A stretch of DNA of 64,000 bases from Eleginops maclovinus (taxonomy: Eukaryota > Chordata > Actinopteri > Perciformes > Eleginopidae). The DNA lies in the NCBI RefSeq assembly GCF_036324505.1, contig NC_086368.1:16853878-16917877 (forward strand), in the 5' to 3' direction. The translations under genes were made by a program, and so were the position numbers. Positions 46,246 to 57,393 of the stretch are shown here, piece by piece. Below the pieces are notes generated by a model. The model searched no databases. It had not been told where the DNA came from and saw only the letters and a program-made list of their open reading frames with translations. Each line of letters begins with the position of its first letter. The stretch's first letter is position 1.

Positions 46246-46668
46246 AGACACTTTAAAAAACATACATCGTCAGTAGTGTTAAAGTCCATGTTGATTTGCA
46301 GGCATGGAATTTGTCCCAGCTCTGAAAAATAATTACCTATCCTTACCTTTAAGTAAGTTCTGTAGGGCATGACAAATTATGAAAATGGCAGCGAACATCC
46401 TTAACAAGGCGGGAAAAAACACTATTTGGTCCGTGGGCCACAGCTAGTACAAGATTTAAAAGCTGCTAAAAAAAGAAAATGAACACAGACAAACCTTCTT
46501 GGTTAAAGTAGAAATCATGTAACTATTTAAAAGTATTTATAATGTTATTTATGTTTTTGGAGGGATTTTATGTGACAATTACCATCTGCATAGTTAATAG
46601 TTTGTAATAACCAAGAAAATGGATAGTAAAAAACACCATAAGAATCCATAAAGATATGAACAATAAGA

Positions 46669-46674
46669 TTTATT
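46669..46674 (-). terminator. uqcc2: uqcc2 polyadenylation signal
   Basis: AATAAA on the minus strand, 53 bp beyond the uqcc2 stop codon. Confidence 0.6.
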
Positions 46675-46726
46675 TTTATACATGCACGAGACAAGAAAGG
46701 AACAGTCAGAAAAGATTAAAAGGAAG

Positions 46727-48776
46727 TTATTTTTCAGGGGCTTTCTCTGGGACATCTTCAGGGGATTTGGAAAATCTCTCCGATAGTTTCTTCCACAATC
46801 CCTTTTTCTCCTCGTCCAACTGTTGCACATTCCCTGTAAGTAAATATAAAGTTAACTTTAATACAAATATCTTTTATAAGTAGTTTTAAACATACATGTG
46901 ATATTGTGGATTCCTACCTGACAAAAGCAATTTGCATTCTTCCACCGTAACGCCAGTAAAGCTTGTGTCTTTTACACGAGGAAACTGTGAGAAGATACAG
47001 ACAGGTAGCATTAAATAAGGAAAGGTTGGATACATAAGGGTTTCACACAGAAATACACACTCATAAAGTATCATAAATGTAGTTTTTTTTAAATATGACT
47101 ATGGTCGTTATCCAAGGTATTGGTAACACAAGTTTAGAGAGACCTCCAGACTAACCATAGAGTATGTTATTATGCTCATCAGAGAATAAATGCTAAAAAT
47201 GGCAGGTCACGAAGATGACAGAAAGGATTCCTCAGCTGATACACTTCATGTTACAGACAGACGTTTCAGGCAAGAACATTGTTGATTTATACAGCTTTGA
47301 ATGCAGATCTGTAACTGCATGCTGATGCTGTATAGTTTGGCATTGAACCAGGTAAAGTGTGTTTAAAATGATGGTGTTTTTATATTTGAAATAATCTAAA
47401 TAATCATAAAGCAAAAAGGTATAATTTTTTGTTAGACTTGCACACAGAAACACTTTGTACTAAATGTTTTTAATTACTCAGTATAAATTCTCAGTGACTT
47501 ACAGAATAAAATACTTCCCCTATTCTGCAAAATGCACTTTTTTGCTGTCTTTTATACATACATATGTGTCCCCAGTGTGTAAGGAGACTCATAAAGTGTC
47601 AGAAAATACAACCCTCTATCTTTTCCTCCTTACCTACATCTCTAAAAACGGGGGTACAAAAGAGCTGATCCAGCTTTGCTGCAGATATGACATCATAACC
47701 GAAATGTGCGCTGGCTTTACATTGAACCCCTTGCAACGTCCCACCCAAGTTGTGAATCAATTATTCTTTACTTACTCGTTGTCTGTAGTAGTTTTCGTTA
47801 ATGCGCGCCAAACTTTCATACATCTGGTCACACTTCTCTGGATCTGAGATCTGGCGGGAAAGATGGATTAATTGGACAAATGATTAAATGCTAGGAAAAC
47901 AATGTATCATTGATAACAATGAGAATGTGAGTAAAAATACGTTATATTTTTTATTAAGACAATTAATCAATAAATTACTAACCAATTAAGTTTGGGTTTT
48001 TTGTAAATTGTAAAACATTGAAGCACTGAATAGAAAATATAAGAAAATCTAGAAAATAACTAGCTGATCAATAATCTAAATATGAGTTAGTTGCAGCTGT
48101 AATATCAGTGTTAACCTAAAAGACCAGACATCAGTAGTATTATAACTACCCTTAAAATCAATTCAGTGGATACAAAGTAATACATTTTATATGAAATTAA
48201 ATAAAGCACTGGAAAGTTAGTACACAACAGAACTATGAGTGCTAGAACTGTACCGGTATTGAAAATAACATTGTTTTTGTGTCTTAAATTAGTGATGGTC
48301 TGATCTGACTGCAGACAGTCTGTGGGACTGAGGAAGAACAGTGGAGTCAATGTCTGTCGAATGTCCAACCTAAGACTAACTTCACCACAAATGTATACTT
48401 GTACCACAAATGTAACACTTTTTACATTATGACAGCTTTTCTAGCCGGCTTATCGAAGTTATGTGATGACGTACAAAGTTAAACCTGAAAAAGCATTGCC
48501 TTGTAAAGCCGCATATATAATGTTAAATAAAATTAGGCTCAATCCCCGATCAGTGCAGACAAGGTCGGCAGCGGTTAGCCCTGTTATCACAGATATCCAC
48601 TTAGCTAAGCTTGCTGTGTTTTTGTCAGTAAAGCTAACCTGTGTGTTTTCACCCTCACGGAAGGCAGAAGCTACTCTCTGCCGCAGAAACGTTCCCAAAT
48701 CCCCGGCCTTCTTGAGTTCGTCACGGGGCCATTCCTCACACAGCTTCAGGAACCGACGGTACCTGGTGGCAGACAT
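46727..48776 (-). CDS. uqcc2: UQCC2, complex III assembly factor, 128 aa
   Basis: Mitochondrial factor that acts with UQCC1 to stabilise newly made cytochrome b during assembly of the bc1 complex. Exons 48639-48776, 47776-47850, 46918-46984 and 46727-46833 join in frame. Hallmarks are the N-terminal [29 protein letters not shown] at the end of exon 1, [10 protein letters not shown] in exon 2, [20 protein letters not shown] in exon 3, and a lysine-rich C-terminus with LWKKLSERF. The length is close to human UQCC2 (126 aa). The start codon lies 151 bp from that of tomm6 on the other strand, implying a shared promoter. Confidence 0.95.
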
Positions 48777-48927
48777 CTTTGGATTTGTAATGAATATCGC
48801 CTTTGTGAAGCTTGAGCTTTATCGCACTCCGTACTTCTTGTGTTACATCTAAAGTCTTCCCCCTGGAATCAGTGCCCCTCGCAGTGACTGATTCTGTCGT
48901 TTCGTTACACCACACGCTAACGGCAAG
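48777..48927. promoter_or_regulatory. bidirectional promoter between uqcc2 and tomm6
   Basis: Only 151 bp separate the two divergent ATGs, so both 5' UTRs and the shared promoter must fit here. No TATA box is evident. An inverted repeat, GAATCAGT at 48866-48873 and ACTGATTC at 48886-48893, lies roughly central. Function is inferred from layout. Confidence 0.7.
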
Positions 48928-49718
48928 ATGAGCGGAGCAGGCGCTAAAAAGGGTCTTACCTCCGGTGTGATGGAGTGGGTCGGTTCAGCGTGTAAGTTTG
49001 CAACAGACAGAACCGACTTCAGAAGGTGAGATAATGTTACATTAGTCAAAAAGAGTTTAAATGTGTGGTTGTTAGCCGTGTTGCTAACGTTAGCACACGC
49101 TGTTATTTGCCCTTGCCTCGTCCAATCCTCCTCCCGGGTTTCTGGACCAGTCAAAACACATTATTAGTGCTTCTTTCAACCCGTACCCATCAAGGCTGGG
49201 CTGAAAAGTACGCTCAGTGGGAAAAGCCCCGAGGAGCCAGTACTACCATAGGCATCTAAAAGCTCCAGGCCTACTGTATGTAAACTGGTAGTTGATGAAT
49301 TGATTTGACAGGAAAGCTGCACCGCTAGGTGAACTACAACTCATTTGTTTAACATAATACAGATTCAATATACATTGGATAGCTTAAAGAAATATCAGTA
49401 ACAAAAGATCCAACTTAAAATGTTTTAAGTTTCGTGATAGCCTCATAGTTGAATTTTAAAGCAGTTTAACATCTTGTTCAAAATATTGACAATCATTTCT
49501 TGATTTTGCCACAAATACCCTACTGTTCAATAACATTGAAATAAATGAATGTGTTTTTAAAGCTTTAATCTTGTAAGAATAAATTATGTTACTCAGTGCA
49601 TGTCTAATATTCATCTTTCAGGAATCTTCTGGTCAACCTGGGCCTGTTTGCGGCTGGTGTCTGGGTTGCGAGAAATCTTTCCGATTTCGACCTGATGTCT
49701 CCTCAGCCCTTGACATAA
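48928..49718 (+). CDS. tomm6: TOMM6, small TOM-complex subunit, 64 aa
   Basis: Small tail-anchored subunit of the mitochondrial outer-membrane protein import channel. Two exons, 48928-49025 and 49622-49718, join within an arginine codon. The sequence VGSACKFATDRTDFRRN, then a single membrane helix (LLVNLGLFAAGVWVARNL), then DFDLMSPQP, matches vertebrate TOMM6 closely. It is a little shorter than human TOMM6 (74 aa) because the N-terminus is short. A probable 3' UTR exon begins near 49937 after a TTTAG acceptor, with AATAAA at 49973-49978. The gene is missed by simple ORF length filters. Confidence 0.96.
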
Positions 49719-49972
49719 CTTTCATAGCTTATAACTAGGATAATGGTGAGATCATCTCCTTTCTCACAGACAGTGGATTATGTTAAGTTTCCAAAGTAAT
49801 GTGTTTTAAGGTGCACTTCTTCCATCATGAAAGTCTCTGCTTAAAGTTATAATATTGCATATGCAAACTGATGTCACCAATAATTTGCTTCAAGAGGTGT
49901 GTGTTTGTAATTGAGATTCTCTATTTGTTCCTTTAGGCGCGTTGGACCAACAAAGAAGAAACAAGGGACATA

Positions 49973-49978
49973 AATAAA
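49973..49978 (+). terminator. tomm6: tomm6 polyadenylation signal
   Basis: AATAAA at the end of the probable 3' UTR exon of tomm6, about 200 bp before the next coding region. Confidence 0.5.
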
Positions 49979-50178
49979 AGACTTTTCTATTACTAGTTTT
50001 ATTTTGAAAACAAATCATCTTATTGAACCAACTCAGCTTCACTTTGAGTAGATTGTTTTTGTTATTGCTATTGTTGACAGCCAGAAGCGAATAACATCAG
50101 TTTTTCATCCAAAGGATTGTGAAAAATCTCTTATTTAACTTTCAAATTTGAACCTTATGAAACGTGATTTCAGCAGCT

Positions 50179-50970
50179 ATGTCCACTCAGGAGCTCTTTG
50201 TTGCTGCAGCTCGTAAATGTCTGTCTGCTGGTAGGAAGTCTCTCTCTGTCCATCAGAGTCTGGACCTGGCTTCTCAGGTCTTGGCTGTTGATTTGGGATT
50301 GAAGCCGGCTTTATTGTATGACAGCAACGGCGCCGGTGCAGATCAGGTGCAGCAGTATTTGAGCTCTTTGCAGTCTTCCCAGCTTGTTTCTAAAGCACTT
50401 CTCACACTGGATTTAAATGGAAACACTCTCATTGTTAACCCTCTTACTGTCAGGTCAAAAGTAGAACAGATTATTCATGATAAAAACGTGGCTGTTATTG
50501 ACGTCTGCCACTCCCTGGAGAAGCCCACCATCGCTGACCCACATAGAGGAGAGCTGAGGAGCCTGACACATGATTTACTGCTCCTCCTAAAGAGGTTAGA
50601 ACAACTGAAGGAGGCTGAGAAACCTCATTATGTTGAAGAGAAGCCAGAGGAGTGGAACCTGTGCACAGTATTTGGTATGTTATTGGGTTTCCCCATCACT
50701 TACTGGTTTGATCAGACAAAGAGCTTTGAAAACTGCCTGTCTCTGACTCCCCTGATGGTGACTGCAGCTTCAGCAACATGGCAGGCCGACTCCTCTGGGC
50801 ACAGATGTTGTCTTTACTCCTTCAGCGTCCCGGCTGCTCTGCTTCAAGCTGTGCAGTCCAGCTTGGAAAACTGGAAGCTGTCTTTACAAGAAAGATTTCA
50901 GCAGCAAAATGTCTTTATGGATCTTACAGTTTGTCAATCTACAGTCACTCTGCCTGCTGTCTGTTTGTGA
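50179..50970 (+). CDS. probable UPF0739 / C1orf74-like protein, 263 aa
   Basis: An uninterrupted coding frame in one exon. I take the ATG at 50179 (MSTQELFVAAARK); the frame is open upstream but has no ATG there. A TTTCAG five bases before the ATG could be an acceptor, so an untranslated 5' exon is likely. Length, single-exon structure and segments such as LKPALLYDSNG, VIDVCHSLEKP and a C-terminal LYSFSVPAALLQ suggest the uncharacterised UPF0739 family (human C1orf74, about 269 aa). I am recalling this family without alignment. No signal peptide, membrane helix or known catalytic motif is visible. AATAAA at 50995-51000 lies 25 bp after the stop. Function unknown. Confidence 0.6.
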   Translation: MSTQELFVAAARKCLSAGRKSLSVHQSLDLASQVLAVDLGLKPALLYDSNGAGADQVQQYLSSLQSSQLVSKALLTLDLNGNTLIVNPLTVRSKVEQIIHDKNVAVIDVCHSLEKPTIADPHRGELRSLTHDLLLLLKRLEQLKEAEKPHYVEEKPEEWNLCTVFGMLLGFPITYWFDQTKSFENCLSLTPLMVTAASATWQADSSGHRCCLYSFSVPAALLQAVQSSLENWKLSLQERFQQQNVFMDLTVCQSTVTLPAVCL

Positions 50971-51439
50971 TGCTACCATAACGTTTGTCTTAAAAATAAA
51001 CAGTTAAAAAATGATGTGAGTCTTTACTTATCACTTAATTAAACTACCAAATAGCAGATTAGTTCTTAACGTCAGTGGTATTCAAACTTGGGTTTACCAC
51101 AAACATGGATTAGGACAGTACACACCAACAGCCTACAGGAAAATCAAAACATTTAAGGGGACACATTTGCTTAACCTGGGGCATTTACAAGATATTTGGG
51201 GGTGTTCCAAGGGCCTCAATTGCTAAATAAAGTGACTGTTTTTAATATGAAAGTATCCATAGTTTTAAAAACATACAGTGTAACTTGTTCCAAATGAGTA
51301 AATAGACATATTTCTGGTGTCACAAAGATAAGTGTTTGAGAGAGAAAGCAGGAGACAGTTATAGCAATTTCAAATTTTTGAGAATGTATGAAATAAGATA
51401 ATAGGCTCGACTATATAACATTGCATTGTTTGTTAGTGG

Positions 51440-52136
51440 ACTGGCTCATCTGCCAGGTATCATTGGGACAATTATTGACTCTAAATTGAGCTTAGATCCA
51501 AACTGTGAAGCTGTATGCAAGAGGGGGCACCAGCGATAGTTAACAGTCCTATTTTAACATTGACAAAACCATGATCATGTTTTATCGTGCTCTTGAGTCA
51601 ATTCTGTCTTTTTCGTCAATGTCATGGTTTGGTTACCTGACTTTGAAGAGCAGAAACTCTCTTAGTCAAATTATAAAGTGGTCTAGCAGGCTGTTTGGTG
51701 AGCCACAGCTAAACCTGGAGACCCTGTACCTCAGGCAGTTAAAGCAGTTATCCAGCTCCATAGTAGACGATGACTCCCACCCTCTGCATTCAGAGTTTAA
51801 GCTTCTTCCTTCGGGCCGGCGGTTAGTAGTCCCAAAGAGCAGAACTAAGCGGTATCAAAACAGCTTCATCCCAGCAGCTATTGCACAAATTAATCAATCA
51901 TAGGATCATATAAGTGTCACACTGGTGCCAATTTATCTGTTCATTTATGAATTTTGAATGTCCATGTTTTTAAATGTTTTGAGATTTGACGGAGCAGGGT
52001 GTACTAGTCCTTTTATAAGAGATGTGTCTGTTATCTGTGTTTGTTTTTAAAGTGTCCCTTGTCTTTTTATTTGCAAACCAAATCTACTTATGTGTATAAA
52101 TAAAATAACTTGCCCTGAGCAGTGTAGTGTAGTGTA
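51440..52136 (+). mobile_element. 3' fragment of a non-LTR retrotransposon (jockey/CR1/L2 type)
   Basis: A broken reading frame encodes GTIIDSKLSLDP (reverse-transcriptase C-terminal region). A second frame (51571-51903) encodes FYRALESILSFSSMSWFGYL, then HPLHSEFKLLPSGRR and FIPAAIAQIN, the usual carboxy end of these elements in fish. It is 5'-truncated and damaged, and ends in an A-rich, TGTAG-repeat tail. Dead copy. Confidence 0.75.
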
Positions 52137-52778
52137 AAGAACAGTGCTGTTTGTGTTAAATATATGTATTTAAACATGTTTGCCCCTTATTGCAGTTTTT
52201 AGGAGCAATACAATATTTATTTGGGCTTTTTTGCCACTTACTGACAGTAACAGATGAAAGTGACCAGCTATATTTCAATCTCATTCAATGTGTGAATTTA
52301 AGATATAATGCTTTAACATTATTCATCTAAAAGGAACATAGTATGTTTGTGTAGTTACATAACACATAACACTTGCATCAGTTGAAACATAAGCCTTGTA
52401 TACTCACATTGTTTAAAAGATAAAAGGTAAATTATATTTATTGTTGGATGTTTAAAATGTATACCTGTCAGTGATAGCACCATTATATAAAAACATGAGA
52501 ATAAATCCTTCCAGGATAGCACAATGTACACCTTTTAAAAACAGCTGATTGCAGTACATTTTGTATCTTTTAAATACCTTTCCAAAAATCTTACAAACCT
52601 TGTGGTTGGGTTTTGCAAACCAGAAAACATTTTACGTGTAGCTTATTTAATTTAAATAAAAACACCATTAGGATACAACAGAGCCTGGGCTTACAGATGT
52701 CGTTCTGTAGCCTTCAGACAGAACCACACATGCTGTGTTGTTCAATAAAGACTTTCTGTTTATCCTGGCAGAGACTAA

Positions 52779-53743
52779 AGCCCTTTCTCATTTCTCAAAT
52801 TTTGCCTCCTCGACTACTCGGTCCTCCGGTAGTGACCCGGAAATCGATTTCAGTGCGCCATGTTGAAGGACAGCTAATTTCATTAAATGCACATCGAGGA
52901 TCGAGCATCGAGGAGGCTCTCTGGAGGAGATATAACTGAGGATACACAGATGTATCCTCCGGGGATTGTGTTTCCGGCTATAGTGATGTTTAAAAGAGGG
53001 GTGACGCACGCTGGACTTATCTGAACCAATGACAGGAGCTGCTAACTGTTCCATTGTGATTACAAGTTGTTTAAGAGGATCAAATGCGCATCAAACTTTC
53101 TGCCCTTCACCGTTTGTTATTCACTAATCATATCCTCCCTGGGTATTAGGGTACTTGTTCATACAACTGCTTTAATCATGACACGATGTTTACAGTGAGG
53201 ACAGCAAACAGAAGGACGATGGCTCATATATGAGATTTCATTTTGAAACTGTACATCAGAATGTCATGTTATTTTGGAGTGACTTTCTGTGATGGCTTTT
53301 TATCAACACTATTCCATTTTATGATCAGATATGTAAATGTATCCTTAAGTTTTAAATTTAAGAAAGTATTCACTCCGGTTAAATCCGTTCATTTCATGTT
53401 ATGAAAAATATTTCCCCCTCAGTCAAATCAACCCAGCAGCTGTCCGCATCTGTAGCCTGTTATTGTCTCCTTCTACCACATTGTAAATGAATTAAAAGTA
53501 AATATATAAATTGTGATGAACACAGTGCTGCTGTGCTTCCTGTCATCATTAATGGACGTTGATTTAGAATGACCGCTCAGAGGAGAGGATTTCTCATTTC
53601 TCTAAATGACTGTTGTTTCCATTCCTCTCTCCGCGGGTTCCCCTCCACGACTCCTCCGCTTGCATCTCCTAAGGGCGGGACTTAGATGCGAGGCGAGGAG
53701 TGGAGGAGTCGAGGAGGGGAAAACTGAGAAATGAGAAAGGGCT
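52779..53743. mobile_element. 965-bp non-autonomous DNA transposon with terminal inverted repeats
   Basis: The left end AGCCCTTTCTCATTTCTCA (19 bp) is repeated exactly, inverted, at the right end. Similarity then continues for about 20 bp with one indel through CCTCCTCGACT. The interior has further hairpins, for example GCATCT..CTAAG / CTTAGATGC near 53665-53695 and GAGGATACA/TGTATCCTC near 52938. No transposase frame is present. A target-site duplication is not clear (AA on both sides at most). Superfamily not assigned. Confidence 0.75.
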
Positions 53744-54115
53744 AATGAGATTGATCCCCTGTCAGCAATCTGATATGTGCAGAGAAATTGAATCTTTAAG
53801 ACAAGCAGACTTTCTTTTAACTTGTTAATTGCATAAAACAGGTCATTAGATGTTTCAGGTTTTACCTTACTTTGATAATAGCAGCAATTTAAAAAAAAAA
53901 ATTTGGTGGAGAACTTTAAAATCCTCTATCTCATTTGTGATACACAAAAGAAACATTCAAAACCGTTTATGAACTAAATTTTTTTGTTGACTTGTCTAAG
54001 TCTGAGGTAGTTCTGACCAGATGAAAGTGGCAACAGACAATGTAGTTGCGGGGGGGTTGAAAAGTAGTCCCTTGCCATTTTAACATAGAACATCCAAACT
54101 GCATGTCCATGAAAG
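53744..54115. other. spacer downstream of sirt4
   Basis: Contains the end of the sirt4 3' UTR region on the minus strand and flanking sequence of the inverted-repeat element. No other feature seen. Confidence 0.4.
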
Positions 54116-55564
54116 TCAGAGAGAGTGAATAGCTGACAGCACTTCACCACAGCGGCCGCTCACTTTCAGCTCGGCCAGGTGATCTGCCCTCGTTGGCCCG
54201 ATGTTCAAGATGGCGACTGACATTTTCCGATCACCCGCTGCCAGTAAAAACCTGTATCCTGAGTATACCTTATGAAGAACAGAGAGGGGCATAATTTAAT
54301 AAAAACACCAGAAAATGTTTCTGTTATTCATAACTTTTTCTAAACTCATACCTGTAACGATGACCCTGCGACGAGCACCGCATCCGACTCCGCCAGCCTG
54401 TCGTGCACTAGCTGTACAGTCGTTTTGCTCACAGTGTCTCCAAAAAAGGTGACCTCTGGCTTCAGTATCCCTCCACATGCCTCACAGGAGGGAACTCTGA
54501 AATGGAGGACCTGCTCGTCCTCTATGAAAACATCACCGTCCGGAGCCACACCGCTCGTCTGCACCCTCCATTCTGGGTTTAATGCCAAGAATCTTGCCTG
54601 CAACTCCTCCCTCCCTGAGACTGCCCTACAGCCAAGACACATCACCCTTTGGAGGAAGAACATTAACACCAAAAAGTCATACAATGGTAAGAAAATATCC
54701 ATTAGATCCTACTAGCACTTTATTTTGTTTTTGTGTAGACCAAATCCTTAAACTTATCATGTACCATAAAGATGCCATACCATAAAAATTATTCCTCTGC
54801 CTTTTCCACAATCCTACTCCAAATATGAAAACCACAACTTTGATTTTTATTTATGGAAGACTTTTAGGGTCTGGCATACAGTAACAGGGAGAAAAATGAA
54901 GAAGAAATGTTTCTTTTAATCAAGCATTTATAGTATAACGTCTATTGTACTAAACCTAGTATTTCAACCTTACTCATGACATTTAAACCTATTCTCAAAA
55001 ATAAAAATAAATAAAAACAAACTGATTTCTTTCCACTTATGCTATCAGAGCAGGTTGAAGATTAATGTGTCAGGTGTTTCCTCACCTGTGAGCACAGCCA
55101 TGGAGCTCAGTCAGTCTTTTATGGCCGGCCTTTGAATGAAGAGAATCCACATTCTGTGTCACCAGCCAGTGCAGCTTGCCTCTCTCCTCCCACTGTTTAA
55201 GGGCCCTGTGTGCAGAATTTGGCTTATGAGAAGAGAACTGTGGCCACCCGACAAAGTTTCTGGCCCAGTAGCGTTGACGGGCCTTTGCGCTGCGGACAAA
55301 CTCTGAATACTGCATGGGTCTTCTGTCAGTCCGAGCATAGAGGCCCACACCCTCAGAGCGGTAATCAGGGATCCCTGACTCGGTGGACAGTCCGGCTCCG
55401 GTGATCACAAACAGGCGTCTGGCTCGGGACACAAAGTCCTGCAGCAGCTCCAGGGTGTGGGCATCAGCGGTGCTGCAGGCCGGGACAAAGCTCACCATCC
55501 CTGCAGGGACTGAGGATGCCCTCCTCACAGTGTGCGGTGTGAGTATCTGCCGTGGCAATCTCAT
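54116..55564 (-). CDS. sirt4: sirtuin 4 (mitochondrial NAD-dependent lipoamidase/ADP-ribosyltransferase), 308 aa
   Basis: Mitochondrial matrix sirtuin acting on lipoyl and other acyl groups and ADP-ribosylating glutamate dehydrogenase (known for the family). Three exons, 55086-55564, 54352-54646 and 54116-54268, join in frame. An N-terminal basic presequence ([15 protein letters not shown]) is followed by the NAD-binding [15 protein letters not shown], the catalytic region [12 protein letters not shown] and ELHG, two zinc-binding CxxC pairs (CLGC and CEAC), [24 protein letters not shown] and [10 protein letters not shown]. The length is close to human SIRT4 (314 aa). The ATG follows an acceptor (GTCTCTAG) directly, so an untranslated 5' exon is expected; a donor near 56119 (AATAAG then GTAATATG) is a candidate for its end. 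Confidence 0.96.
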
Positions 55565-57393
55565 CTAGAGACAGATTAATAGAAATGAAACCAAACATAC
55601 TCTTTCCACCTCCCAAACCCTGCTCCATGTTCCTCTGCTTTAGGTGTTGTTATGGGTCAATTCAATGTGTTGCCAGAGCACAAATGGAAAATTCCTGCTT
55701 TTCTCAGTTTAATACCATATTAAACTAAATGTCTTTGAATTTAAAATAACAAGACATTTAAAGAAATCACCTTGGTCGTTAAGAAACTGGGATGGACATG
55801 GTATTAACCAAACCATTAATAATTAATGTGATCAACAAATATATAATACATCAATACAAAAATAAAAGTATGCTTACATAACATGAAAAGATCTTAATAG
55901 AGGGATAAAACAAGACAGCCATTGATCTATAAATTACAACATGAAAAAAGGTCACATTAAAAGTTAATGCTAACAGCCTGACAGCTAAGAAGCTACATAC
56001 ATAAAACACACACTTTGATCTTTATGAGGGTCGATTACGACTAGTGACGGTGTCACCGGTAAATCAGCCGTTCAACGTTACAGTCACTTTGTAACATTGT
56101 TCGTCTACTATCATATTACCTTATTGAGTTTCGGTGTTGGCCAGTTTTACGTTACTGTTAATAACTGGAACAACGACAAACTAGCAGCAGCTCCAAAGTG
56201 GATTGAATAACATAAGAAACAGACTGATATAAGATGGGAACCTTTGTAACAGGGACGGAAACAGGAAGCACCATGTTTAACGTAACACCAAACACACACG
56301 CGCTGCAGTCTGGGAGTAGTAGACAACAGCTGAAATAGCAGGATTGTGTTCAGCTTTATTCGCTTAAAATAACCATTTTCTCCGAGGAAACAAAGCATTT
56401 ATTTTAAGTTACCTTTTAGGTTGTACCTGCAGTTCTCATTGATACAGCAGCTCTGGCTTGAATACACATTAGCCACGTTTTTAATGTTTAGTTCTTGTTG
56501 ACTTTGTCGGAAAATACTAAATTATTCACATTTCAATACAACTCCACCACTTTGACCTCAGCGCTTTCACATTGTATTTGTTTTCTATTAGACACATTTA
56601 TGATGTAAAAAACACACATTGTAAGCAAAATAAAAGTAGATTCATTTATTTATGTTTTACTTAGCAGCCATATAAAACTTTATAAGGAAACAATACCTTT
56701 AAATTATTTATAAACGCTTTACCTTAACATTGACACAGATACACTGGGACAAAAGATGACTAAATAACTTTGTACTACCTTAATTGTGTTACATACACTG
56801 CATTACATATTAGTACAAAACATAGATTGTGTTACCTAATTTGTGCAAAATGAAGTATATATTTCTATATATATTGCAGTAGTCTTAAATGTTTCAGCTG
56901 TTTTTATATTCTACACACACTCATTTTTTCATCATCTCAACTTCTTTGTTTGACAACAGCAGGAGTACACACCCTGTATATTTATAATATATTTTTCACA
57001 TTTTGGTAAGGCAAATTACGATTCTATATTTTTGTTCTCAACTTTTCGTACTTTACCGTGTTTATTTTATATCCTACTTGGCAATAAACCATATTTTGAT
57101 TTTTATTATTTTCAGACCACAAGTGCTTTGTATTTTTGAAAGACAGATTATTCATGGCATCTAAATGCTGAAATTCATCAGTTCAGCCAGGCAGCAGTGT
57201 TTTGAAATTCTTGTCGGCTGTCAACAGGATGATACCAGTGATGGTTTGTAGTCGAGTTTGATCCACGGAGCAGCGGAGAGAAATGTGTGTCCTTTAGAAT
57301 ATGCTGCACACATCCTGATTACAAAACTCCAAGATATCTGTTGAAAGTCGAATGTGAACACATTAGCAATATCAACATGAATGAGGTTCAAAA
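55565..57393. other. region between sirt4 and the transferrin-like gene
   Basis: Holds the probable sirt4 untranslated exon and promoter (about 56.1-56.4 kb) and the 3' UTR of the transferrin-like gene. A dispersed repeat copy lies at its left end. No additional gene seen. Confidence 0.5.
55700..55880. repeat. dispersed repeat, copy 2
   Basis: Bases 55750-55775 match 5814-5839 at 25 of 26 positions, followed by weaker similarity (AAGAAAC, GGGA.GGA, TTAAT, TGATCAA). Boundaries approximate. Confidence 0.4.

Noticed and set aside
47464..47847. 127-aa plus-strand reading frame
   Set aside because: It runs antisense over uqcc2 exon 2 and its intron, with no family resemblance and no splice or promoter context of its own.
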